Of a stretch of 42,439 nucleotides of DNA, positions 33,425 through 42,288 are shown one piece after another. The notes under the pieces were generated by a model. It saw only the letters and a list, made by a program, of their open reading frames with translations. It ran no database searches and was not told the origin of the DNA. Within the stretch, counting starts at the first letter, position 1. Every line of letters begins with the position of its first letter. Position numbers and translations under genes: made by a program. The DNA lies in contig PANR01000042.1 of NCBI GenBank assembly GCA_002707695.1, forward strand, positions 1 through 42,439, read 5' to 3'. The stretch comes from Legionellaceae bacterium. Lineage in GTDB: Bacteria > Pseudomonadota > Gammaproteobacteria > UBA12402.

Positions 33425-34708
33425 ATGTTGAGAAATCATGAAGTTAATCGTTCCACTAAAATTGATTGGCGCGCGTGGGCTGTTTGCTTAACAGCGTCGC
33501 TGTTTTGCTTCTATGAATTTGTGCAGATGATGATGTTTAATGCCATCGACCCCGATTTGATGCGCGCATTTTCTGTTAACGCTACTCAGCTCGGACAGAT
33601 TTCCTCAGCATACCTCATTGCTAACTTGCTTTTTATGTTTCCCGCTGGGGTGATTTTAGATCGCGTGCCAACTAAGCGATTGATTTTAATCGCCATGTCT
33701 TTGTGTGTTTGCGGTACCGTCATTTTTTCATTTTCTCACTCGATGTATGAAGCCATGTTTGGCCGTTTTCTTACAGGGATTGGCGGGGCATTTCCATTTT
33801 TGTCTTGTTTACGTTTGGCATCTCGATGGTTTTCAGCAAAACAAATGGGCATGATTACGGGTGCAATCGTCACGATCATGATGTTAGGTGGTGTTGCTGG
33901 GCAAACCCCTATGACGTATTTAAATCACTTGTTTGGTTGGCGCGTGGCATTGCGGCTCGATGCACTATTAGGCGTATGCTTTATTGGATTAATTTTTTGG
34001 ATTGTGCGTGATTATCCCGATAACTATCCTAAGCATCTGATCAAGCCAGCGCAGTTTAATCGTGCTGATGTGCTCAAGAGTTTACAATTAGTGCTTAGTA
34101 ACAAACTTAACTGGTTGTTTGGTGTTTATACCTGTTTGTTAAATTTGCCTGTGATGTTGTTGGGCGCAGTATGGGGCGGCTTGTTTTTGCGACAAGTCCA
34201 TCAGTTTACGTCGTTGCAAGCGTCGTATGTCACCACCATGATTTTTTTTGGTACGTTGATCGGTTCGCCTGTTGTCGGCTGGTTGTCGGATAGTGTTGGC
34301 CGGCGAAAAGTGCCAATGATTGTTGGCGCAATCTTGTCAATTGTTGTCGTTGCTGTGATTATGTATTGGCCAGGAAATGATTTGGCGCTCATGATGGCAT
34401 TGTTTTTTCTGCTGGGTTTTGTCAGTAGCACACAAATTATTAGCTATCCGGCCATTGCCGAAAGTAATGCGCATGATCAAGCGGGCGCAGCGCTCGGTCT
34501 GGCATCAGTGTTGATCATGGGCGGTGCTGGATTTTTTCAACCTTTGTTTGGCTGGCTGATGGATTTGGACTGGTCAGGGAAGATTATTGATGGTGTGGCG
34601 CATTATTCTATGCATAATTACCTAAGTGGGTTTATGATTTTCCCCATTGCGTTTATGATAGGACTTGTAATGGTGCTTTTAGCGAAAGAAACTTATCGAA
34701 AAGTGTGA
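33425..34708 (+). CDS. MFS transporter resembling the Pht (phagosomal nutrient transporter) family, first copy
   Basis: A 427-residue inner-membrane protein with about 12 helices. The helix 1 segment CFYEFVQMMMFNAIDPDLM and the loop PAGVILDRVPTKRLIL resemble the Pht transporters of Legionella and relatives, which import amino acids or nucleosides inside the host vacuole; the family match is from recalled motifs. RFLTGIGGAFPFLSCLRLASRWF and GQTPMTYL are shared with the next gene. ATG 33425 is preferred to the GTG at 33419, although both have only a G-rich weak ribosome site. The substrate is unknown. The stop is 41 bases before the ATG of the second copy. Confidence 0.8.
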   Translation: MLRNHEVNRSTKIDWRAWAVCLTASLFCFYEFVQMMMFNAIDPDLMRAFSVNATQLGQISSAYLIANLLFMFPAGVILDRVPTKRLILIAMSLCVCGTVIFSFSHSMYEAMFGRFLTGIGGAFPFLSCLRLASRWFSAKQMGMITGAIVTIMMLGGVAGQTPMTYLNHLFGWRVALRLDALLGVCFIGLIFWIVRDYPDNYPKHLIKPAQFNRADVLKSLQLVLSNKLNWLFGVYTCLLNLPVMLLGAVWGGLFLRQVHQFTSLQASYVTTMIFFGTLIGSPVVGWLSDSVGRRKVPMIVGAILSIVVVAVIMYWPGNDLALMMALFFLLGFVSSTQIISYPAIAESNAHDQAGAALGLASVLIMGGAGFFQPLFGWLMDLDWSGKIIDGVAHYSMHNYLSGFMIFPIAFMIGLVMVLLAKETYRKV

Positions 34709-34714
34709 AACTTT

Positions 34715-34730
34715 CTCCCAGTTATGGGAG
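34715..34730 (+). other. Small hairpin between the two MFS genes
   Basis: CTCCCA (34715-34720) and TGGGAG (34725-34730) flank a four-base loop in the 41-base gap. There is no T run. It could affect mRNA stability or relative expression of the two genes. Confidence 0.35.
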
Positions 34731-34749
34731 GTGTTTGAGAGGAAACAAC

Positions 34750-36066
34750 ATGCCAGCAATTGCCGCAGCGAAAAAAACGCATCATGATGCGACCATTCGA
34801 CTTGATTACCCGCTTCAAGCGTGGGTTGTTGTGTTGGGTGCTGCGCTGTTTTTCTTTTATGAATTTATTCAAATGACGATGTTCAATGTCATTAATCCGC
34901 AGTTAATGCAAACGTTTCATGTAAGCGCTGAACGCTTGGGTAATTTGTCGGCTATGTATTTTTATGCCAATGTTATTTTTTTGTTTCCCGCCGGTTTATT
35001 GCTCGATCGTTTTTCAACGCGAAAATTAATTAGCATTGCCATGGCATTTTGTGTGGCGAGCACTTATGGATTCGCCTTATCTAAACAGTTTGATTGGTTA
35101 AGTCTATTTCGTTTTGTCACAGGCTTGGGTAGTTCGTTTTGTATGCTCAGTTGTGTGCGCTTAGCTTCACGCTGGTTTCCCCCGCGGCGTGTTGCGCTGG
35201 TTGGGGGGTTGGTTGTCACGATGGCGATGTTGGGCGGTATGATGGGCCAAACACCAATGACATTCTTAAGTGCGCATTTAGGTTGGCGCCACGCTGTGAT
35301 GGTGAATGCAACGATAGGCGTGTTGTTGCTTTTGATTGTCTGGTCAGTCGTTCGTGATTACCCGCGAAACTTAGGCCGCGCGCATGATGAAGAGCAAAAT
35401 AAATTACATAAAATGGGTTTTTGGGAGAGTATTCGTCTTGCTCTAAAAAACCCACAAAACTGGCTAGCGGGCATTTATACAAATCTGTTGAGTTTGCCTG
35501 TGATTGTGCTCGGTGCCATGTGGGGCGGCATGTATTTAAGTCAGTCGCGGCATTTATCGCATGATGTTGCTTCTTATGTGACTTCAATGATTTTTTTGGG
35601 CACGATTTTTGGTTCACCTGCTATGGGTTGGCTATCAGACCGCATTGCACTGCGTAAGCTGCCGATGATATTGGGGGCGGTGGTGTCGTTTGTTCTGGTG
35701 CTTGTCATTATGTACAACCATCATTTGTCCACAGGCAAATTGTCGGTGTTGTTCTTCTTGCTCGCGTTTGTCGCCAGTACGCAAGTGATTGCTTATCCGC
35801 TTGTTGTTGAAAGCAATTCGTTTGCCATCACGTCTGCTGCTGAAGGGGTGACTTGCACGATTATTATGATGGCGGGTGCGATTTTTCAGCCCTTATATGG
35901 CAAGTTGATGGATATGAACTGGCAAGGTAAGCTCTCGCATGGCGTGCATATCTATTCGCCTCACGCTTATCTGATTGCTATGTGGATTATGCCTATCGCT
36001 TTTGTTGTCGCGTTGATAGCCGCGTTGATGCTGAAAGAAACCCGATGTCGAGATTTGGTGCCTTAA
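34750..36066 (+). CDS. MFS transporter resembling the Pht family, second tandem copy
   Basis: A 438-residue paralogue of the preceding gene. FFYEFIQMTMFNVINPQLM, PAGLLLDRFSTRKLISIAM, SCVRLASRWFPP and GQTPMTFLSAHLGWR align with the first copy along the whole length. The N-terminal extension (MPAIAAAKKTHHDATIRLDY) is polar. The frame is open to a GTG at 34705 overlapping the previous stop, but the ATG at 34750 has GAGAGGAA six to seven bases upstream and is preferred. The pair probably arose by tandem duplication and then diverged in substrate. Specific transport function is not determinable here. Confidence 0.82.
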   Translation: MPAIAAAKKTHHDATIRLDYPLQAWVVVLGAALFFFYEFIQMTMFNVINPQLMQTFHVSAERLGNLSAMYFYANVIFLFPAGLLLDRFSTRKLISIAMAFCVASTYGFALSKQFDWLSLFRFVTGLGSSFCMLSCVRLASRWFPPRRVALVGGLVVTMAMLGGMMGQTPMTFLSAHLGWRHAVMVNATIGVLLLLIVWSVVRDYPRNLGRAHDEEQNKLHKMGFWESIRLALKNPQNWLAGIYTNLLSLPVIVLGAMWGGMYLSQSRHLSHDVASYVTSMIFLGTIFGSPAMGWLSDRIALRKLPMILGAVVSFVLVLVIMYNHHLSTGKLSVLFFLLAFVASTQVIAYPLVVESNSFAITSAAEGVTCTIIMMAGAIFQPLYGKLMDMNWQGKLSHGVHIYSPHAYLIAMWIMPIAFVVALIAALMLKETRCRDLVP

Positions 36067-36102
36067 ATGGGCATTTTGCTGGCAAAGTTTAGGGTGCTGG
36101 TC

Positions 36103-36144
36103 TATAGTTTGACTGAGGATTCACCAATTTAAAGGAGTAATATC
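36103..36144 (+). promoter_or_regulatory. Duplicated promoter and leader, first copy
   Basis: TATAGT (36103-36108) is followed after eight bases by GGATTCACC and then CAATTTAAAGGAGTAA, a leader of about 28 bases up to the ATG at 36145. The same arrangement, with the -10 at the same distance, precedes the gene at 36741. No good -35 is seen. Confidence 0.55.
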
Positions 36145-36558
36145 ATGAAATTAAGTTTTGCTAAAATGAGTATCTTGAGCGCTGCCTTGGTAGCTGGCAC
36201 TTGTTATGCGTACCAATATGGGCCTCCCACGCCGCCATCGCATAATGCTACAGTGCGCAGCGGTATCGTCTATAACAGCCCGGCCACAGGTGACGTTGGG
36301 TATCGCCATCGTCAACGTATCACCGTAATCTATGGGGCGCCATCCGGCAATGGTAACGGGTCAGCGGATAACGGTTGGCGTGTCAATCGCCACGCTGTCA
36401 CCAGGATGCATGATGGTAGGGTGCAGTCGAGGCGCACTATTATTACCATTTCGGGGTTCAATCCACCGAATCGTGACGGTAGTAACCGGGACTGGCGAGA
36501 GCAGTCTATTCGCCAGAGAATGGATGGAGAGATTCTTGATGCTGGCGGTGTTATCTAA
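36145..36558 (+). CDS. Exported protein of unknown function, first of a leader-sharing pair
   Basis: A 137-residue protein with a signal peptide (MKLSFAKMSILSAALVAGTCYA, cleavage expected after residue 22). The mature part starts YQYGPPTPPSHNATV and is basic and rich in Gly, Asn and Arg, with two similar stretches (RQRITVIYGAPSGN and RRTIITISGFNPPN) that suggest an internal duplication of a beta-strand unit. AAAGGAG lies seven bases before the ATG. Signal peptide and leader match the gene at 36741, but the mature sequences do not. A terminator follows. No family is recognised. Confidence 0.7.
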   Translation: MKLSFAKMSILSAALVAGTCYAYQYGPPTPPSHNATVRSGIVYNSPATGDVGYRHRQRITVIYGAPSGNGNGSADNGWRVNRHAVTRMHDGRVQSRRTIITISGFNPPNRDGSNRDWREQSIRQRMDGEILDAGGVI

Positions 36559-36585
36559 GCCACAGGTTAACAATCAAATCAAATT

Positions 36586-36612
36586 AAGCCCCGATGCGCT
36601 CGGGGCTTTTTT
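36586..36612 (+). terminator. Rho-independent terminator after the first exported-protein gene
   Basis: AAGCCCCGA (36586-36594) and TCGGGGCTT (36600-36608) form the stem, followed by TTTTT. It separates the two leader-sharing genes into independent transcripts. Confidence 0.92.
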
Positions 36613-36698
36613 GTGGTTTGATTTTTCTCAATGTTTAGTTAAGGCGAGATTAAGCGCTTTACCTCCTCTTTTTATTAGCCGATCAGCGTTTTTTAGCC

Positions 36699-36740
36699 TA
36701 CAATGAAAGCGTGGATTCACCAATTTAAAGGAGTAATGTC
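36699..36740 (+). promoter_or_regulatory. Duplicated promoter and leader, second copy
   Basis: TACAAT (36699-36704) is followed after eight bases by GGATTCACC and CAATTTAAAGGAGTAA, then the ATG at 36741. The leader differs from the first copy at one position (TATC against TGTC just before the ATG). Confidence 0.6.
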
Positions 36741-37337
36741 ATGAAGTTCAATTTCGCTAAAATGAGCACAATCAGCGCCGTCTTGGTAGCGGGGGCGTGC
36801 AGTAGTGTTGTGTTTGCAGATATGAATAGTTCTGTTCCTCGACCAGCTGGCGTGCCTGCAAACGTCGATTATAGCCCGTCTCTGATCGGTGGATCGCAAC
36901 CAGTCCCAGCTAATTGGAAAAAACCAATGGCGCATGGGAATATTTTTCACAGGATAGGCAATCAATTTCACAGGATAGGTGTTGAAATAAACCAGTTGGT
37001 TTCACAAAACCCGCCAATTCGTAATAGCGGCTTCACGATGCCGATAGGTGGTGGGTCGTGGTATTACCATGGTGATGATGGGATCCCGGTTAACCCTTAT
37101 GGCCCTAGTAGCAGTTTTGGTGGCGATACTGGTGGTGTTGCTATTGTTGACCGTCCTAACTCAGGCTACCAAGGTCATGATGGGGTGGTGACTGGCCATT
37201 TTGGTCGTTCTAATAACATCGCTAACGATGGGGTGGTGATTCCTCCTCGGTATGGCCACAACCCATACGGCACCCCATCTCACCCATTTGGCGGTAATTG
37301 TGCAAACGGTGAGGCCTGCTTTGGGGAGACCCGTTAA
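36741..37337 (+). CDS. Exported glycine-rich protein of unknown function, second of the pair
   Basis: A 198-residue protein with a signal peptide (MKFNFAKMSTISAVLVAGAC, cleavage expected after VVFA at about residue 26). The mature part is rich in Gly, Asn, Pro, Ser and His. It contains a tandem FHRIGNQ/FHRIGVE repeat near residues 69-82 and repeated DGVV segments (HDGVVTGHFG, NDGVVIPPRYG). Two cysteines lie close to the C-terminus (GGNCANGEACFGE). The composition suggests a flexible surface or extracellular protein. AAAGGAG precedes the ATG. It converges with the APC permease gene. No family is recognised. Confidence 0.7.
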   Translation: MKFNFAKMSTISAVLVAGACSSVVFADMNSSVPRPAGVPANVDYSPSLIGGSQPVPANWKKPMAHGNIFHRIGNQFHRIGVEINQLVSQNPPIRNSGFTMPIGGGSWYYHGDDGIPVNPYGPSSSFGGDTGGVAIVDRPNSGYQGHDGVVTGHFGRSNNIANDGVVIPPRYGHNPYGTPSHPFGGNCANGEACFGETR

Positions 37338-37364
37338 CGTAACTTGACTTGTTTTGGTGTCCGG

Positions 37365-38747
37365 CTAGCGTGCTTTTGTGCGCTGGCGGGTCATCCAAAA
37401 AGCTGGTGTGATAAACGCCAGGAGACCGATCACCAAAAATCCGTCGTAAAACCACTGGTTGCCTGTTTTTAGGGCATGGGGTGGTGCAAAGCCAACCACA
37501 AAACCAAACACACACATCACCACGGCAACCCCTGCGATGAGCCAGAGGCCAAGCGTGCCGCCTGGAATGCGAAAATGGCGTTTGACGGCTGGCTGTGAGT
37601 AACGCAACCGCACAGCGGCGGCAAATAGCAAAATATCCATGATAAAGGTGAGCTGTGCTGTGAGCACATTTAGTAGCCAGTAAGAGCTGTTAATCGTGGG
37701 CATAAACAAAAAAACACAAGCCAGCAGAGAGCCAATGATTGCCTGCATCAGCAAAATGTTGGTGGGGGCTTCACGTCGGTTAACCTTGGCAAACCGTTTG
37801 GGTAGGCCGCCAAACTTGGCTGATTCAGATAGCCCGCGGCTGGGGCTGATAATCCATGTATTTAGGTTGGCAAAAAAGCCGAGCAAAATGAGGCTAGCAA
37901 TGACAGGCATTAACCAACTTAAGTGAAAGGTGCTAAAAAATGTTTGCATAACCTGAAAAATGCCTGCTACTAGGTTGATGTGTTGCTGCGGAATAACAAT
38001 GGCTACTGAGAGTGAGCCTAATACGTATAGAAACAAGATGAGTATGCCGGCAATTAAAATGCCGCGTGAGTAATTGCGTTGCGGGTTTTGAATATCGCGT
38101 GCATGAAACCCTGCCACTTGCATGCCCGCATAAGAGAGCAGCATGCCGGATAGAAATGCTGCATTGCTCCAGTGTAAGTTAGGCTTCAAATGGTTTGATG
38201 CAAAGCTAATATGCGCTGATTTGCCAAGTAATATCCACAGCACACCTAGCACAATGACCAACACGGCAGGCAGCACCATGCCGCCAATGGTGCTGATGCT
38301 GCTGACCCAAAGCGATACGCGTACACCCATGATGTTGAGCAGCGTTGACCCCCACAAAAAGGCCAGCATGATGAAAAAGACATCCACCTTGTTGTTGACT
38401 AAGTGTGGGTCGATTAAATAAGCGACCGTGGCAACGCCAAATGAGAGCATGGCCGGAAAAGCTACAACGGTATTGGTCCACTCCAGCCAAACGGTGAGAA
38501 AACCTGTTCGATGCCCAAAGGCTTCTTTCACCCAGGTATAAAGTCCACCATCTTTGGGCCAGCTCGTCGAGAGTTCGGCACAGATCATGGCGCTCGGGAC
38601 GAAATAAACAATCGCGGCCAGTAAATAATAGGTCACCAATGTGTAGCCATACTCAGCCATGCTGGGTAATGCACGTATGCTAAATACGCCCGCGATGCTG
38701 ATCATCGCAATCCCAAAGACGCCGAGTTTGTTGTTATTTTTGCCCAT
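37365..38747 (-). CDS. APC-superfamily amino-acid permease, glutamate:GABA antiporter-like
   Basis: An inner-membrane protein of 460 residues from the ATG at 38747, with about 12 helices. The N-terminal KLGVFGIAMISIAGVFSIRALP and the loop AELSTSWPKDGGLYTWVKEAFG resemble the GadC/glutamate:GABA antiporter group of the APC superfamily. The frame is open to an ATG at 38801, but those 18 residues are basic and unlike the family, and they overlap the divergent gene's start. MGKNNNKLG is the more natural beginning. The ribosome site is weak. No decarboxylase gene is adjacent, so acid resistance is not indicated. The substrate is unknown. Confidence 0.83.
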   Translation of the reverse strand: MGKNNNKLGVFGIAMISIAGVFSIRALPSMAEYGYTLVTYYLLAAIVYFVPSAMICAELSTSWPKDGGLYTWVKEAFGHRTGFLTVWLEWTNTVVAFPAMLSFGVATVAYLIDPHLVNNKVDVFFIMLAFLWGSTLLNIMGVRVSLWVSSISTIGGMVLPAVLVIVLGVLWILLGKSAHISFASNHLKPNLHWSNAAFLSGMLLSYAGMQVAGFHARDIQNPQRNYSRGILIAGILILFLYVLGSLSVAIVIPQQHINLVAGIFQVMQTFFSTFHLSWLMPVIASLILLGFFANLNTWIISPSRGLSESAKFGGLPKRFAKVNRREAPTNILLMQAIIGSLLACVFLFMPTINSSYWLLNVLTAQLTFIMDILLFAAAVRLRYSQPAVKRHFRIPGGTLGLWLIAGVAVVMCVFGFVVGFAPPHALKTGNQWFYDGFLVIGLLAFITPAFWMTRQRTKAR

Positions 38748-38786
38748 TCTACGCTTGCTTAGTTTGTGACTATACTGTCTAATAAA

Positions 38787-39683
38787 ATGATGTCTGACCA
38801 TATTACCACATTACATGCCGAAAAACCGTTGATAGGCGCTTTGCTGGCGATTTTTGCTTTTCTGTGCCTATCACTTGCTGGTGTTTTTGCCAAAATGGTG
38901 ACAGGTGCTGTGCCGGAGATCACCATTTTTTGTTTTCAGTTTGGCGTGTGTTTTATATTTTGTTTGCCCTGGGTATTTTCTAGAGGCATCAAACGCATTT
39001 ATACACGTCGGCTGCCTATGCAGATAGTGCGTGGCGTACTCGGTTTGTTGTCTTATTTGGCGTTTCTGGAGTCGCTTGGCAAAATTCCTTTGGTCAATGC
39101 TACCGTATTACTTTATGCCTCGCCGCTTTGGGTGCCGTTAATTTTATTTGTCTGGTTGCGCGTGAAAGTCGCAAAACGCTTATGGTGGAGCATTTTAATC
39201 GGTTTTGCCGGCATGCTGCTAATTGTAAGGCCCAGTGGCGACGAATTTGTTCACTTTGGTACGTTACTGGCGTTGTTGTCAGGATTTTTATACGGGGTAG
39301 TGACCGTGGTTGTTCGCCAGCTTTTACATACCGAGCCAACCGACCGTATTTTGTTTTATTATTTTCTGATTTGTATGCTGATTTCTCTGCCAATTGTCCT
39401 ATTGCATTGGCAGCCATTGACGGAGCGTGAATGGACTATTTTGCTGGTGTCTGGTGTGGCGATGTTTGGTTGTCAGTTTGGGTTTACTCAAGCGCTTCGT
39501 TTTGCCGACCCAAGTGTCGTTGCCGTTTTTTCTTATACCGGTGTAGTTTTTTCGGGTATTTTCGGGTTCATTCTTTTTCGTCAAGTGCCATCAATGCTTG
39601 GTTTTTTCGGTATATTGCTAGTGATAATTGGTGGTGGATTAACGATTTTGAAAACCAAAAAACGAGCGAGAACTGTTCCCTAG
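38787..39683 (+). CDS. EamA/DMT-superfamily transporter
   Basis: A 298-residue protein with ten hydrophobic helices, made of two EamA repeats (about 15-145 and 155-290). Typical features are the LVNATVLLYASPLWVPLI segment in the first repeat and FADPSVVAVFSYTGVVFSGIFGFILF in the second. DMT carriers of this kind often export amino acids or metabolites. The start could be GTG 38766, ATG 38787 or ATG 38790. None has a ribosome site, and TATACT (38771-38776) may be a -10 box, which would make the mRNA nearly leaderless at 38787. The stop overlaps the convergent CBS gene by four bases. Confidence 0.83.
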   Translation: MMSDHITTLHAEKPLIGALLAIFAFLCLSLAGVFAKMVTGAVPEITIFCFQFGVCFIFCLPWVFSRGIKRIYTRRLPMQIVRGVLGLLSYLAFLESLGKIPLVNATVLLYASPLWVPLILFVWLRVKVAKRLWWSILIGFAGMLLIVRPSGDEFVHFGTLLALLSGFLYGVVTVVVRQLLHTEPTDRILFYYFLICMLISLPIVLLHWQPLTEREWTILLVSGVAMFGCQFGFTQALRFADPSVVAVFSYTGVVFSGIFGFILFRQVPSMLGFFGILLVIIGGGLTILKTKKRARTVP

Positions 39684-40234
39684 CTTTTTTTGTTTGACTC
39701 TTCACCCAGTTGGTGAGTCAGGCGCCATTTTGAAATTAATCCGCGCACTGTTTGTTGGCCACTGTCTTTATCAGAATCAATCGCCAGAGCATACTCGCAT
39801 CGTTGTTGATTAAGCGATGCGATTAAATTACCAATGCGCGCGTGGAGGATTTCATCGTAGTTTAAGCATAACACCTCATCAAGTGGCGTCATGAGCATGC
39901 CAACGGTCACTTCACTTTTTTCAATGTCTTTGCTTTCCATAATTTGTGTGGGACGAACACCTTCTAAATCAGCGCTGTGGAGAATGCCGCAGAGCTGTTG
40001 TTCCTCATCCAAGATCAGCAAATCATGCGCTTTAATTTTGCGTGACATGCTGCTGGCCTTATCAACAGTCGTGTTCTCTTCAACGGTGACAGGCTCTTCA
40101 TGAGAAAAATCAACCATGCCATAAGTGGCTGGATCATCGGCATAAACAACCTCGGGTGTTTCAGAAGGTTTATCGATTTGCAGTTCTTCTGGCAATAAGT
40201 CAACCGGGCTGAGGGGAACGTATTGTGTCGCCAT
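39680..40234 (-). CDS. Stand-alone CBS-domain protein
   Basis: A 184-residue cytosolic protein. After a polar N-terminus (about 1-45) come two CBS-like units. The first is about 48-105, with [38 protein letters not shown]. The second is about 108-175, with [18 protein letters not shown] and a variant [10 protein letters not shown] end. CBS pairs bind adenine nucleotides and usually regulate an attached or partner protein; none is attached here. AAAGGAT lies eight bases before the ATG. It is divergent from htpG and convergent with the DMT gene. The partner is unknown. Confidence 0.75.
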   Translation of the reverse strand: MATQYVPLSPVDLLPEELQIDKPSETPEVVYADDPATYGMVDFSHEEPVTVEENTTVDKASSMSRKIKAHDLLILDEEQQLCGILHSADLEGVRPTQIMESKDIEKSEVTVGMLMTPLDEVLCLNYDEILHARIGNLIASLNQQRCEYALAIDSDKDSGQQTVRGLISKWRLTHQLGEESNKKS

Positions 40235-40282
40235 GTAATGCTATCCTTTTGTTTGGTTGATTTAATGGTAACCAAAAATACC

Positions 40283-40310
40283 CTTGAAATCCAGCTTGTT
40301 GCCCCCATAT
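40283..40310 (+). promoter_or_regulatory. Heat-shock (sigma-32) promoter of htpG
   Basis: CTTGAAA (40283-40289) and CCCCATAT (40303-40310) are separated by 13 bases. Both boxes match the gammaproteobacterial RpoH consensus (CTTGAAA / CCCCATnT) fully. The expected start of transcription is near 40317, giving a leader of about 29 bases before the htpG ATG at 40346. Confidence 0.9.
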
Positions 40311-40345
40311 CAAGAACAACTATCACAATCAATAGGGGTAAAAAA

Positions 40346-42244
40346 ATGAGCAATAAAGAAACGCGCGGTTTTGAAACAGCCACTCAACAATTACTGCACC
40401 TGGTGACCCATGCTTTGTATAGCAATAAAGAGGTTTTTCTACGTGAGCTGGTCTCCAATGCCGCAGATGCTGAAGACAAGCTACGTTTTGCTGCACTTGA
40501 TGATAACACGCTTTATGGCGATGACGCTGAGCTTAAAATAGAGATTGAATTTGATAAAGCCAAAAAAACGATTACTGTGCGTGATAATGGTATTGGCATG
40601 AGCCGAGAAGAGGCGATTGAACATCTTGGCACCATTGCTAAATCAGGCACGAAAGAGTTTTTATCAAAACTCTCAGGTGATCAAGCGAAAGATAGCAAGT
40701 TGATTGGTCAGTTTGGTGTGGGTTTTTACTCAGCGTTTATTGTGGCTGACAAAGTTACAGTCAATTCGCGCAAAGCTGGCGAGGCGGCAGACAAAGCTGT
40801 TCGTTGGGTATCTGATGGCAGTGGTGAATATGAAATTGAAGATATCACTAAAGATTCTCGCGGTACTGAAATTATTCTTGAGTTGAAAAAAGACGAAGAG
40901 GAATTTTTAGATGAATTTCGTTTACGAAACATCATTACAAAATATTCCGACTATGTTGATGTCCCGATCAAGATGCAAAAAACCATTACGGAAACAGACG
41001 AAAAGGATAAAGAGAAAAAAACCGAAAAAGTGGTATGGGAACAGGTCAATCGAGGCAAAGCGTTGTGGACCATCCCAAAAAGCCAAATTAAAGATGAGGA
41101 ATTTAAGGAGTTTTACAAGCATATTTCACACGATTTTGTTGATCCCATTTCGTGGGGTTTAAATAAAGTTGAAGGTAAGCAGGAGTACACGAGCTTATTG
41201 TATATTCCCTCAAAAGCGCCGTTTGATTTGTGGGATAGAGACCACTCTCGCGGCTTGAAACTTTATGTGCGCCGTGTGTTTATCATGGATGATGCCGAGC
41301 AGTTTTTACCGCTCTATTTACGATTTGTAAAAGGTTTGGTTGATTCCCAAGATTTGCCGCTCAATGTGTCACGTGAAATTTTGCAAAGCAATAAAGTGGT
41401 TGAGGGTATTAAATCGGGCGTGGTTAAGCGCGTACTTAGCATGCTAGAGACGCTTTCGAAAGATGCAGAGAAATATCAAACTGTGTGGGATGCCTTTGGT
41501 AAAGTGTTAAAAGAAGGGCCTGGCGAAGATTTTGCAAATCGTGAACGCATTGCTAAGTTGCTGCGATTCTCTACTACGCACGATGACAATGAGAAACAAA
41601 CCATTAGTCTGTCCGATTATGTGTCTCGTATGAAGCCTGAGCAAAAACATATTTATTATGTGACTGCAGAAACATTTAATGCTGCAAAAAATAGCCCGCA
41701 TTTAGAGGTGTTCCGTCAAAAAGGGATTGAGGTATTGTTGTTGACGGATAATGTGGGTGAGTGGTTGGTGTCGCATTTAACTGAATTTGACGGTAAATCG
41801 TTGCAGTCGATTGCCAAAGGGGACTTGGATCTTGGTGATTTAGATGATAAGCCCAGTGAAGAAGAGAAGAAAAAAGAAGAAGATGAGTTCAAGAGCGTGC
41901 TAGAGCAAATGAAAAAGCAGCTTGAAAGCAAAGTGTCTGATGTTCGTATCACGCATCGTTTGACCGACTCACCTGCTTGTATTGTTGTTGGCGAGAATGA
42001 TATGAGTGCGAATTTGCAACGTATTATGGAAGCGGCTGGTCAGCAAGCCTTTATGAGCAAACCGATTCTTGAAATCAATCCAACACATGCCATCATCGAG
42101 CGTTTGAAAGCTGAAACCGATGATGCTCAATTTAATGAATGGACAGAGATCTTGTTTGATCAAGCCTTGCTTGCTGAAGGGGGTAAGCTTAATGATCCAG
42201 CGACCTTTGTGAAACGTTTAAATAAGATGTTGGCCTTGGTTTAG
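40346..42244 (+). CDS. htpG: Hsp90-family chaperone HtpG
   Basis: HtpG is a cytosolic ATP-dependent dimeric chaperone. The 632 residues (E. coli 624) begin with [30 protein letters not shown]. The GHKL ATPase motifs follow: [37 protein letters not shown] and [11 protein letters not shown]. The middle domain has [36 protein letters not shown], and the C-terminal dimerisation part is complete. The charged linker is short, as in bacteria. The frame is open to 40223, but AGGGG before ATG 40346 and the heat-shock promoter at 40283-40310 fix the start. Confidence 0.97.
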   Translation: MSNKETRGFETATQQLLHLVTHALYSNKEVFLRELVSNAADAEDKLRFAALDDNTLYGDDAELKIEIEFDKAKKTITVRDNGIGMSREEAIEHLGTIAKSGTKEFLSKLSGDQAKDSKLIGQFGVGFYSAFIVADKVTVNSRKAGEAADKAVRWVSDGSGEYEIEDITKDSRGTEIILELKKDEEEFLDEFRLRNIITKYSDYVDVPIKMQKTITETDEKDKEKKTEKVVWEQVNRGKALWTIPKSQIKDEEFKEFYKHISHDFVDPISWGLNKVEGKQEYTSLLYIPSKAPFDLWDRDHSRGLKLYVRRVFIMDDAEQFLPLYLRFVKGLVDSQDLPLNVSREILQSNKVVEGIKSGVVKRVLSMLETLSKDAEKYQTVWDAFGKVLKEGPGEDFANRERIAKLLRFSTTHDDNEKQTISLSDYVSRMKPEQKHIYYVTAETFNAAKNSPHLEVFRQKGIEVLLLTDNVGEWLVSHLTEFDGKSLQSIAKGDLDLGDLDDKPSEEEKKKEEDEFKSVLEQMKKQLESKVSDVRITHRLTDSPACIVVGENDMSANLQRIMEAAGQQAFMSKPILEINPTHAIIERLKAETDDAQFNEWTEILFDQALLAEGGKLNDPATFVKRLNKMLALV

Positions 42245-42288
42245 CTGATTCTTATGCTCTTATCCCCAACCTGCACCCGCAGGGCACT

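Noticed and set aside
33222-33431. Open frame of 69 codons between the small secreted protein and the first MFS gene
   Set aside because: It begins inside the terminator hairpin, lacks a ribosome site and overlaps the MFS start.
34705-34749. Upstream GTG start for the second MFS gene
   Set aside because: The ATG at 34750 has a clear ribosome site, and the added residues include the intercistronic hairpin.
36332-36706. Open frame of 124 codons overlapping the exported-protein gene at 36145
   Set aside because: It lies in another frame of a gene with signal peptide and ribosome site, and it crosses a terminator.
38748-38801. N-terminal extension of the APC permease to the ATG at 38801
   Set aside because: The 18 extra residues are basic and atypical, there is no ribosome site, and they overlap the divergent DMT gene's start region.
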